DNA of 64,000 nt from Certhia americana. Lineage: Eukaryota; Chordata; Aves; Passeriformes; Certhiidae. The stretch lies in contig CM031858.1 in the NCBI GenBank assembly GCA_018697195.1, forward strand, positions 92,041,120 to 92,105,119. Direction: 5' to 3'. The stretch's first letter is position 1; the number at the start of each line of letters is the position of its first letter. Made by a program: the position numbers and the translations under genes. The notes beneath the pieces are model-generated. The model was not told the origin of the DNA. It saw nothing but the letters and a program-made list of their open reading frames with translations, and did not search any database. Below, piece by piece: positions 13,701 through 26,100 of the stretch.

Positions 13701-13921
13701 TTACACCTGCAGCTGTTTTCCCTCTGATATTCCCAGGATAAATAAATTTAGTATTTTGCTTTGAACAGAGTAAGCTGATCTATGTGCAACTAACATAATC
13801 TCCAAGTACCACCTGCCAATTCCCACCCCCCTGTGAGAAGGTAGCCACCACTTTGACAACAGTAATGCAATATTGGCTGCAGCTTAATCCTACTTGGTGG
13901 TTCTTTCACAGCTCTCTGTCC
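10721..13921. other. Convergent spacer between CAVIN4 and the dynein gene, with 3' UTRs
   Basis: This holds the distal CAVIN4 3' UTR, if present, and the 3' UTR of the minus-strand dynein gene. Minus-strand polyadenylation candidates are ATTAAA (plus-strand tttaat at 13445-13450) and AATAAA (plus-strand tttatt at 13039-13044), about 0.5 and 0.9 kb after the dynein stop. No coding region is recognisable. Open frames such as 10978-11322 have no family signature. Confidence 0.4.
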
Positions 13922-14140
13922 TTACTTGGAACTGCAGAGCAGTGCAACCCCCCTCAAAGTCCAATGATCAGGATTCTGCACTGTTTTCAGATACAAGGAG
14001 AAGATGTATGTCAGGTCTGTTCTCTGAGGCTTTTTGTAGACAGGGCAGGAGTACACATTCCCATGCTGCTTCCTTGGGTCACTCAGTGCTGTCGTGCTAA
14101 CAGCGTACACGTGGACTACAGGAAGGCTCGTGAACAGCAC
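13922..14140 (-). CDS. Dynein heavy chain terminal coding exon
   Basis: This exon encodes the last 72 residues plus TAA and forms the end of the C-terminal domain. It follows a CTCAG acceptor in phase 0 and begins [14 protein letters not shown]. The family hallmark [16 protein letters not shown] and the closing [10 protein letters not shown] are present. Compared with my memory of the human paralogues there are about five extra residues (KQHGN region) just before the CPVYKK motif. The final residues CSSK replace the usual acidic CD.K ending. Confidence 0.92.
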   Translation of the reverse strand: MLFTSLPVVHVYAVSTTALSDPRKQHGNVYSCPVYKKPQRTDLTYIFSLYLKTVQNPDHWTLRGVALLCSSK

Positions 14141-17100
14141 CTGAGTACATTAAAAGATACACAGGGCTCAGCATTAGAGAAACAGGATAGGGTGTCCTAA
14201 TTCTAAACACTAGAACTAGATTCAGTGGTGGCCTTCAGCAAAAGCACCAGCATCTCAGCAGGGGCACATGGGACAATACAAGTCCTACACTCACTCTTGT
14301 GTTGACACTAGCTTTAAGCCCATGGCAGCTCAGGGACAACAGCCATCAGGAAGCCTGTTGGAAGGAAAGGGAAGCAGAAAAGCAGAAACCTGGAAAACTG
14401 CACGCTGTGGAGGTAGATGGGAAAATGTCAGGGTTGTTCTAGGTGGGACAGCAACCACTGTCTTTTTTCCCTTCCTTTGCCTCTTTCACTGATTTTTCCC
14501 ATTCTTTCCCCACCTCCTTCTTCCTGAATGACAGGACTGGAGCAACAAAAACACAAGCTGTAACTAGCAACCCTTCTTGTTACCTCTTTACTGCTGAGCA
14601 TGGAGCTTCTAACATCTAAGGTGTTTCTTGTGTGCTTATACAAACTAGACCCCACTCAGGTCTTCCACCAAGATAAAGTATTCATTGTCAGGGAATAAAA
14701 CAGACCCATATTCAAAGCAACATGGAACCCTGCTGAACTTTCCAGAGCACTTGACTAAACTCCATGTTTGATGGGATCTTTTGACAAACCAGGCAGCAGA
14801 AGTTACAGGTGGCAAGGTTTGGTTTGGGAAACTTTTCTCTCAGTCAGAGACAGAAGTGTTTTACATATGGAGAAGAATTACCTCAATTCCAATTACAGGA
14901 CAATTAGCACTGACTTGGAAAAAATGTACTAGTGCAGACAATGACAATTTTCCCTGGACTGTGACTACAGTATCTAATTATTACTCTATAGCGAGATTTT
15001 AAATCTGCTTAGTCACATCAGTGAAATGTAACTCAATGCTGGATGAATGAGCATAAGCCCAGAACTAATACTCTTCCTCATATTAAAAAACAAACACTAG
15101 GGATTTTTAGTCAACCAATGACCTCCATATCAAACCTAGCCCAGAGCTTTGGAAGCTTAGATAAGGTCCCCCTTGGTCAGTCAAAAGAAGACTGACAATG
15201 GGGGCTGCACTATTTTATTCAAACATAACTGTGCTGCTAGGGCCCCTGAAGCCAAGAAGCCCAGCATCTGCTCTGCTCTAGTGCTGTGCATCCTAAATTC
15301 ATTTTCTGACAGAAGTCTTTTTGTTCACTTCTGGTAGGTAAAGAGTCTGTCCTCTTCCCAGCACCACTAGGGTTGGTTACTCTCTTAAAACCTGCTGTGA
15401 AACCACTGCTGCAGGCACTCAGTATACTTCCTGTTTTTCCCAGAGCACATGCATTATGCCACAGCCTGCTACACTCACTCTACCCTTACCTTTGGTGCTG
15501 ATTCGATCAGCTTGCTGTTCCTGCGGTCCCAGCCTGCCCCTTCCAGGAACAGGCCGTGTATGTAAACCCCACCGATGTCAGCAGGAGGAGGGCCAACAAC
15601 ATCTTCTTTCATCATCTTGGTCACTTCACTGTATAAAACAACACTGTCCAGCTCCCACCCTTTGGCTAAATTCATGCGAGTTGTCTCTTGCCGCATGGCC
15701 GTTAGGAATCCCTAAGGAGACACACAGGAATAAGACATAGAGGATTTTTTTAAAACCTTGGACTTAAACCATTTTAAACTTCTTTTTTTTTTTTTTCCCT
15801 ATGTGACATGTATGTATAAAAGCTCATCCCACAGAATTTCATGTACATATAAACTAAACTCAGAAGTGTAAATCCAATGCCTTCCTATACTTCTCCTGTA
15901 CCATGCATCCATACATAATTGGTGTGCACATGTTGGTGCTAAGAAGCCCCCAAGCTGGCTTATTTAACATATCAGAAGTGCCTATATAACTCACCTCTCA
16001 TGCCTTTTTTACAACCAACCAGATGGAGAGAGGACTATAAGGCTGCCATATTAATGTGTTTTGAGAGATTCCAAACACAGGTAATTTCTAATTTCTCTAC
16101 CACTGGCTGCATTATTCATCTTTTCTTATGCTAACATTGTAAGAAATGCATCTCAGTCAACAAATAAACGTTTTGCAGAACACAAAGGAAGTACCAGCTG
16201 GAATCATGCCATTAAACACTGAAATGCCTCTGACACTTTGCTCAGTGAAGTCTTTACCTACTACAATAACATAGAGTTTTAGACAACAGCAAGTTAAACC
16301 CAGAGCACTCCAGCAGCACAGAATAAAACTAACTCTCTGTTCTAGGGAGCTACAATCTCATGACATAGGTAAAAGCTATCAAGAGACAAGCCAGGCTGAA
16401 GATGCTGGTAAGCTTCCCTGATACAGCTGTTCACGGGAAAGCAGAGTTCAGTGCTTTCATGGGAAGTGCCTTAGTCCTTATAGATGGGACAGCAGACTCC
16501 TTTGCTGTTCCAGTGGTCAAGCTGTAGATATGCATGTTATTTTACCTTGTGGAAACCCATTTGCATAGCAAGGAGATGAACAATAAAACACAAAATTGAA
16601 TATGCAGGAGCAATGAAAAGGAACCTAGGAAAGAGTAAGTTTCCCAACATATTTCAGAACAGGGAACTAAAGCATCTGGAGACAGAGAAGGGGGGACAGG
16701 CAGCCACATGAGGAACACACAAAGGTGGGAATCAGTGAGCCAACAGCACAAATAGGAAGAAATAAGGATGGGAATGAGGGAATTGAAAAATTTTTTTGTT
16801 TTTCTTCAATATTCACAGAGAGGGATGCTCTGTTGAGCTACCATTAGGGCCAAATGAATAGAAAGAAGTCAGATGTGGGAAAATCAACAAATTGGCTTCT
16901 GAATGCAGAGGCCAGTCTCTGGCTGATAGGACTGGAGTGCTCCAAGCACTTGTAGTCATGCAATACCCTTTTAGTTATGAGAACATGAGATGACTTTCAC
17001 AAACTCAAATATTTCTGTTAACTTACACTGGTTGCTCCTCATTAATATAATACCAGAGACCCCAGGACAAGTGTTTTAAAGAGGTTTTGTGACAGCACAG

Positions 17101-20100
17101 ATAATGGTAATTGCATTTGAAGTAGTTGAGAACTCTAGCGTATAGCTGAGGGAGACAGGATTAAAGGCCAAGTTCTTCTATCAGAAATGCCATTAAATGA
17201 AAGCAGATTGTTGCAGTAATTTGTGGAATTTTAATTTGTAGAAACATGCTAGAACCAATAGTTTAAAATACATGAAGTGTTTACTGTCATAAGGCCCCAG
17301 AGGTCTACTGGATCCCAGATAAACTGAAATATTAAAGAAAGAAGAGCCTGAAGAGGACAGAGCCATGATTGTATTAAGGGAATCAGTTCAAAGGCACCAT
17401 GGAAACACTGCAATAAAAGTAAGCTCCAAGCTGTGAGTTGTCTTCAGGGATAAGGTTTAGATAGCAGATTATTCCTACAGAGATGGCAGGACCTATACAC
17501 TTTTCTGCAGTGGGACTTTTCATGCTTATCTACTCATTTGAATGAATCCTAGACAGCGTTTGAAGACTGCAGCTGTGAGCTGGAGACCCAGCTGGGTGTC
17601 CCAGAGTGGGTTATTGGTACAACAAAGAGCAAGACAGAATCAAGTGGCTTGAGGTGCCACTGTACAGCTGAGGCTTTGGCTCATCCCAAAATCCTCAGTC
17701 AGGGACATAATGAACCACATTTGCTTCAATTTCTGGTAATCCTTGCCTTTTTTTGGTTTGGGTAGGTTGGTTTGGGTTGGTTGATTGGTTAAGATTTGGA
17801 TATTTTTCTTGTATATGTGTGTTTGCCTTTTTCTGAACTTCTCCCTGTCCAGCTCACTGAAGCCTGCTAAAGCTTTGCCCCTTTGCCTTTGAACAATTTA
17901 TGTGAACTAACTGAACCTTCCACTGTGGCAAAAACAGACACACATGGCAGCTATGACAAAAACCATGAAAATCAGTGAAATTTATCACTCTCAGAATCAT
18001 ATTCTCTCCTTTACCTTACTTTGGGGGTTACTTGTTTGTCATTTACTTTGCAAATACTGAGCAGATTATGGCAGGCTCACGAGAACTAAGTGGACACTGA
18101 GAAACGGAGGCATTGTGCTTCATATTCTGATTAGTATTCACATTGCTTTGGCATCTAAGGGTTGTAGAAGTAGGTTGAGGGTTCATTAGGCTGAGAAGTA
18201 AACAACCAGGAAGACAGTTTTGCCCCACAGTGATTAAAATCTATATATAGGACAAGTGACAGGAACTGGATACAGAGATGCAAACAAGGAAACAGTAAAA
18301 CAGTGTCAGCTACTAAATGAAAATTGGGAGGCAGAAATGAGAAATGCCTAATGTCAAATTTTTAATGAAAAAAATCCAGTAACATCAGATTAACTTCCAG
18401 AAGGGTAGAAAATTCATGGCATTTCTTGTTTTGTTCACCCCAGTTATCTTGGACCAATGCAGACACATGTGGGGAATCAGATTTCTTTTACATAGAAGTC
18501 TGAGCCAGCCCCCATTTGTATCACTAAAAATAAAGATTAACTTCTGTGAAATTATTGAATTTATCCTAGTGTATAAACAGTCCAAGAGAAGGCAGAATCT
18601 GGTCCTATATTATTTTTTATTGCCAGAATGCCTCCTTTTCCCAGTGCTATGAATCTACTTTATTGCCTTGTGTTATCCATGGCATTTATCCATTGACTGT
18701 GAAGCAAACAGTGAGATATATGCAAGTAGGCAAATGGCTTAGGAGCTGCATTTCATCTCACAAATGAAAGGATTTTTCTGACAACTTCTCAGGTATTACA
18801 AACAAGCCATTAGATCTGCAGCACTAACACCTCATCACCTCAGCTTGTTTGAGAAGATGAAAATCAATTTTCTTAACACATGAAATACTGATTTTAAACA
18901 CAGCACTATGATATTAACAAAATGTTAGTTAATTAAATAGAAAATTAGTCTTTGCTCAGGTGAATTGCTTTTAGAATGAGCCACTCCCACAGCCTAGGTT
19001 ACAAAAAATGGTGACTACAACAATAACCATCTTATTCTTAAGCTTGTGATTGTCAGCACAAATAAGTTTTTTAATCTCTGCACACAATATATTTAGGGAC
19101 TTTAGGAACCAGGGGTTATGAAGTGTGTAATTTTTGTATTTCTAGAGGCTTTCTCATTTACTATGGTCTATTAAATCAAAATTTGTTTGGGGACATTTTA
19201 CACTGATTATTTGGCAGCTCATTTCAGAAATCCAGCTATTTTGATCCAAAAAAATGTAAGATGTCCAATTTGGGCTGGCAAAATTTCAGAACCAACACAA
19301 CCCCAGAGTACAAAAAAGCCAGCTGCAATGTCCAGTACAAAATCTCTATCAGCTCTTGCTCATCTGTAGTGCAAAAGCAAACACCAACAAAGCCAAAAGC
19401 CTGCTAGGGTTGCATCCCGCCTGATCACTGCAAAAGTTACTTTGAAGTATTTTAGAATGCTGCTATCAGCGTGCGGTTAGCAAACCAAGTGTGGAAGCAT
19501 AATCATTTTATTAGAACTCCTACTCCTCTCCCTCCCACTTGAGAACTCTTTGCTCAGGGGTTCTGTGAGCCTCCTTCCATGCTATAAAGTTGTACTGGCA
19601 GACAGCTGACACACACAGGACAGATGATAGATGGATATTTCCCAGCAGTAGTCCTAGAGAATATTTGCCACTGTTGCTTTCTTTATTCTAGGCAGCTGTT
19701 TAAGCTAGCTTTTGCATTGCTAACAAGTACTGAGATTAAAATAGATCTTTAAAATAGCTCCTTCCTAAGGCTTCATAGAGACCTGTTGGCTGGATACTCT
19801 CACAATGACTCATTTCCACAACTCGCACTTCCCACAAACATCTGTGAATCATAAAAAGCTTTAATGAATGTGGATAGCTCTGCAAAGAAACTACACACCA
19901 TCTAGGTATGTATACTTCACTTCTTTTAACTCTGCTCTCAGCTGTTCCCTTTTTTGTATTTCATTTCATGCCAGGTTTTTATTTTAGATGGTGCAGACGA
20001 GAGGCTGTGTTTTTTTTATGTCTCTGCAGACCATGTCTGGCACAATTCTGGGGTGGTATGAATAACAAACCTTCCATTTCAAGGAAACAATTTGCAAGGG

Positions 20101-23100
20101 TTGAGTACCAAGTCCAAATCTCTTCTTTCTATATCAGACTTCTCAAACTTACCTTGTTTTGTACTCAGAGAGATTTTCATACAATAAATAAAAAGCAGAT
20201 TACTGTAACAGAAGAGGTAAACAGAGGAAGAGTAAGTTGAAATGTGAAAACATGTACTTACCTAATCTCCTCACTATAATTAAAACAGCCAAAAGATGTA
20301 TTTCATTATTTCAGGAGCGTTATTTTGTTCTAGAAAAAAATTCTTCAGTAGATACTGAAGATGTTTTATCCTATATTTGTGATAAAAGATTAATATAGAT
20401 TATACTTCATGTAGTCAATATTAAGTCAACTTGAAGTTCTCCCAAGGTCTAATTTAACTTTTACTCAGAAATCATAAGGTCAATGTGGCAATCTTACCTG
20501 TGGATTAAAGAATCCTGTCATCCAGAACTGGTTTGGACGGCCATCCTGCAGCCAGCTGCTGAACTGCTGATTTCTCTCAAGAAGCTCAGTAAACCAAAAT
20601 CCTAAAGTAGTTGACTCCCAGGAAATCCTAAACCACAGTTTTGGAATTCTAGCATCATAAATATTATCTAAAGCATCTTGCAATTCTTCTGACATAATTA
20701 TGGTTCCTGGAAGATAAGTAAAATATTCAGAATGAACTTTCCCCTAGCTTGCAAAGGCAATTAAAACTTCCAAATGACATGCCGAGTCTAATAAACCCTC
20801 TTTTGTTATGCCTTAATTGCACACCTGTAGCATTGCAGTCTTATCAGCTTGCAGTTAATTTGTTCAAAATTATAAGGCTTGATTCAAAGCTAAAGGCGAT
20901 AAGATAAATGATATTTCTTCTGTTGTTTTGATCAGAAACAAAGATATGTTTCTTAAACAACTTCTTCTCCCTCATACACATTATTTATATTCATTATATT
21001 CACAGTGTGTCTGGAATGTGATTAATCATTGAAAACTTTTTTATAAATTTTAATGGATCCTACATGCATGATCAATGATAGAGATACACTTCGTAACTCA
21101 TCTATATCCTAAACATGTACTGGCAGAGATTATAGTCATGAAATTCACTATTATTAATGATAACTTTGTACATTTCCATTATCAAGATTCTCAATGGGAA
21201 AGCAGTAGGTAGAATAAAGCTAGAGGCAAGATTTTTTTTTTTTTTTGGCAGTGGGTACTCACGTATTCCCTGCATAGTGCTGTTCTCTCCACTAAAATGC
21301 TGGCATTTACTAAGACACTGATTTTTCAGTGACACTCACCATTCCATGTGCGAGAAGTTCCTAATGTACATCTTATGTACTCTCAATGGTACTGAGACCA
21401 GGGACAGCCATGCCTCAGGATGACTTCTCTGTTCCAGAAACTGGTTCTATTATTCTCTTATAGAAACTGGTTTGGCATCCTAACTTTGATTAAATATTCA
21501 TATAAAACCAAAGTTCAATGTATCATCACACACACAGCTGCTGTAATTGCCACAAGGACAACATGAGATACCAAACAGAATTAAGTGGTTTCCAGCACAG
21601 AATATGTGCTGGAATCCAGCACAGAATATGTAAAGGAAAGGGAAGTGGGTGTGGGTGTGTGTGGGTGACTGCACACAAAAACTGCAATGGTCCATGCAAA
21701 CATACCCATAAGGAAATATGGCCTGTAAAAAGGGTTTTCAAATCCCTTCCTTCCACTGAGGCTGCCAGGGCTTCAGTTGAGGGGAAGGAAAAGAGTATCC
21801 AGAAACCAAACACCAGCTTAATTTCAAAGAATACATTGTTGTAACCGAAACACTCCTACAGCAGTGTGTGCAAATTTAGTGCTTTCTACAACATATAAAT
21901 GGCAAATAGGCCTTGATTTCCTCTAGCAGATAATGAGTGATCTGTTTCCATTTATATGTGTTTTTATTTTTTTATCTACTTGTATTACATTCATATTATT
22001 TTTATTCTTTTTGTGCAACAAATTCTTTGAGAAAACCATTAAAAATTTTACAAAACTGTAAATATTAAAAGATTACCACCTATCCTGCATTCTCTGCAAT
22101 TGCTTGGTAGACAGGGTCAGAATCACGTTCTGGGGTAGTTAAGAGACTTTTATAACACAGTTAATAAACCTTCTCTTTGGGTATTAATCTTCTCTAATAT
22201 ATAACCAAGAGAACCAACATTTAAGAAAGAAGCCACTCCATGTCTTCTCCACTTTGCTAAGAAAAATGTAGGATTACTTCATACATTTTATTCACCTTTT
22301 AGAGACAGAAGAGTGGGGGAAAAAGTCCTGGAATGCATGTTGGTTTCAACTTCAGAGCAACCGTACTGAGGGCACAAAACAAGTGAGGAGCATCTTGGTT
22401 TAGCCCTGGGGATCACTACCACTGAACTGAGAAAGAAAGAAGTCTTTCATCTCTGGTTATTCCTTATTTTCAGGCTGATACATTCAACTTTCTCCTTTCT
22501 TTCTCTATTCTTCTGGGCAGGCTGGAGCTTTTCAAATAGGGAGATACAACCAGTCTCTGCCCTGAAGCACTGTGAAATCCCTTAGGAAGTCTGACTGCTA
22601 TGACTCAGAGCAGCTGTTGAGAATGTTAAACCAGAGTGTTTTTGAGGATGAGGTATGTTCACAGCTCTGGCCATGCCCATATATCTGCATAAATATTCCT
22701 AGTGAGTGGGTGTCATCTCTGGCAGTAGGCACCCAGTGCTTGAATTTCAGCACTAAATGGCATCTGTGGGTGTTGGGACGCATTTCTGCAGCCAAATACA
22801 CTGACAAAAATGAAAATATTTTACAAAATAAAATAATTGTCAGATATAAAATCAGTATCATAGGAGAAAAATCGTGCCATCTTTCTAGACAGACGTGGTA
22901 CAGCTGTTTGAAAAACTATCTTTGATAAATTGCATGAGTAGTACAATGCCATAGGCTTCTCATATTTAACTTCTGAGAACCCTAGAGCACTGTACTATAT
23001 GAAAAGACTGAACGTCCTATGAACTTAACATGACAGGCTTGAATGTTCTATGAATCAGACAGGCCAACTGTTATAACTTGGTTATTTTGGGGGCTACTCC

Positions 23101-26100
23101 ATGATATTCCCTTTCTTGAATGGAATAAAGGCCATCCAAAAATGACTGATGAAGGGTCAGGTCAGGTAAAGAAAAGAGGGAATTTCCATATGTCAAAAAT
23201 AGTATCTACTATAACCATACTGTTTGCACAGTACACACAGTTTGGAAATCAGAATTCCCCTTTCCGATTGCCCTACATTTATACCATCTCCCTTCTAAAC
23301 CACATCTAAGTCTATCCTATTGCTGAGTGGTGAATAACACAAATAAAGTTTCTCAGTTCTGAGGATAACTAGTTTTTAAAGTAAATATTCTGTTCTTTTA
23401 AAGTGATCTGGGTTTAGGGTGATTCATTCAATAGATATAATGCTTTGAAAAGACTACATCAGGAGCTTGTATTATTTCTTGGAGTTGACCCTTTTCGCTA
23501 CCACACATCCCATAAATTGAATCTGAAAACTGTGGAATTTTTAAAATTTGGATCTCTTTGAATTTCACATTTATGAAAGTGGCTATCTGGACTAGGAAAC
23601 TTTCATAGCTCATTTAAATGAGTAGCTAAAGTAAGAACAAAGAAGGATATGAAATTCCAGCATGTACCAAAAAAAGCCTTGGTCCACTGACTGATTCTCT
23701 TCCCAGAGACACAGATGTAGATGAAAAATAACAAGAATAATTATGTAGGATATAAATGAGATGAGAAAAACTACTTTCTCCATCAAGTCGAGTTTGCCAG
23801 TAGCTGATATCATTACAATAAAATTGGAGACTAGCCCTGGAGGACAATCCTTGCTAGACACTGCATCTGTTAAACTAGCCTGAACAGTATATAGTGAAAA
23901 AAGCTCAGTGAAAACATCAATCCATTATTGACTGTCCCAGCTGCAACCCCAGAAGCTGACCTTTTCAGCCTTTAACCCCCAATCAAGTTTACCTCCCAAA
24001 CAACCCACTTTGTTCTTGAAGCAGTCACCCCTTGCCTCCACCACCAAGCTCCAATTCCTTCCTTGCTGAACATGTTGAAAAGAAAATATCAGCTTGTTTA
24101 TAACTTCCTAAGTTTTCCTCTCTTTCTGCCTTATGGCAACAGCTAACACTTGCCTGTTTCTTCTCCAAAGCTTTTTTAATTATTCTACCCAAAGGCACAA
24201 GGTTTAAAAGCTAACATATGTTTCCCTATACCTAAAATTAATTTTTTTTTTCCCCATAAGATTTAGTATGGTTCTGCCTGCTCTGTGACCACCACTGCTG
24301 TGCTGATAGAAGTCGACTTCTTAGCTTCAGGCAGTCCTTTGGGGATTTTCCACTTTCTTCACTTGCAGTACTTGGGCACTTCAGCATTTGGAAGTAATTC
24401 CCAGGAAGTTCTCAGAAGCTCATTTAGCTCCACCAGGCTGTTTTAATCCCAAGGCCCCTCACAGTTGGTCACATTTTTTTGCTCCTGCTCTAGAACAGGA
24501 AGAGTAAAACAGGCAGCTGAGACCTGCAATGTACAATACTCTCTCCTTGTTTTACTTGTAGACTGGAACTCTCTGCAGCTGCATCTAACCTTTGCCACTG
24601 CTCTGTTTTCTCTTTGTTTCCCACCTTTCTTTTCTGTTGCAGAATCCTCTGATTTAATTCTTCAAGTCAGGAGAGATGAGAGGGACTAAGAAACTTGAGT
24701 AGCATGCAATATTTCATATAGAAGAGGACAAAAATCCTAGATTCTCTTCAATAGCTAAATCCTTCAGTCAGAAAGATGGCAATTTGAAAGTAACCTTGCA
24801 AATTGTTATGAAAATTTACCATCTCCAGTACTAAATGCTTTTGGCTGAAGAGTCTTTTCCATCAAAAGACTGAAAATAAAAAGTTTAAAGCAGTAATTTG
24901 AAGATGGAAATCCACACACAACTCTACAAAACAAGTAATACAAATCACTACCCTGAGCTAGAGCGATACAACAGGCAGATAAACTCTATTCTGCAGGTTG
25001 TCCTTAATGTGCAGTGTATGCTTCTAAACAGTTGTCCAGGCCAGCATCATGGCAAGCATATGTAATACCTATTAAGAAGTTCAGAAATGACGTGCCACAC
25101 TGTGAAAGACAACAGGAGGCATTCTGGCATTCTCATCAGGATGAGAAGTAAATAATGGATGGGAGCTTCTGAGCCAAGAGTAACTAAACCACAAAACATA
25201 CTAGACTCATCCCCTTCGTTCCTCAAACCATCTCCCCATTGTTACATTTCATTATTGCCTTTACTGAGTGCTCTTAATCATTTTCAAATAAAATCCTCAT
25301 CCAAAAGTCACGGCCTACACACTACAAGTCTCACACACACACACACATGCAAACACACACGTGCACACACAGTAGAATTTAGAACTCCTGGTCAAGAGCC
25401 CAAGATCTTTCTGTCCAAAAATATTGCCATTGTCAGCAAGCCAAACTAAAACTGTGATAGTGTTTGCAGTCTTATACCATTATGAGTCAAAATAGAACTT
25501 AGCCAGAGAGGGGAAAATTCCTTTCATGGGAAATTACCTCTCTGGTGCATTCTGGCAAGTCTAGTTTACTGAGCATCACTTTTTCACGATGTAGGTTAAA
25601 ACAAATTACCAGGTACCTCATTTGACTCTTTCAGACTTTATTTATATCTCTCTTATAAGGTGCTACGTACAACAAACAGAAATTCCTTGCAGCATCATGG
25701 TACAAATGCTACTTTCACTTCATGGTATTCTGAGTCAGAAAAAAATAGTGAATATTTACTTTGGGCTTCACACACAAGCTTTTGTAGATGACAAAAATCC
25801 TACATGACTCCTATACTGTGTGTAGAACTACATTGCCATAGAACAGCTGTGTTTTCAGGAAATGTGCTATCAGGAAAATACTTCTCTTTCCTAGCTCTGC
25901 AAATACTGTACATACAGCAGTGGGAGTTCTGTCATCATGCGGTACATGTAGGACATGAAAGGATTAAAAAAATCCAAGGTTTCTCAGTTGTTCTTCATTT
26001 GTTCATGAAGTAGGCAGTTTAGGCAATTCCCAAGGATTAACCTGAAAGTTAATCCTTGGCCAGAATTCAGGGCCAAGTGGATGCAGTTTTATGACCAAAG

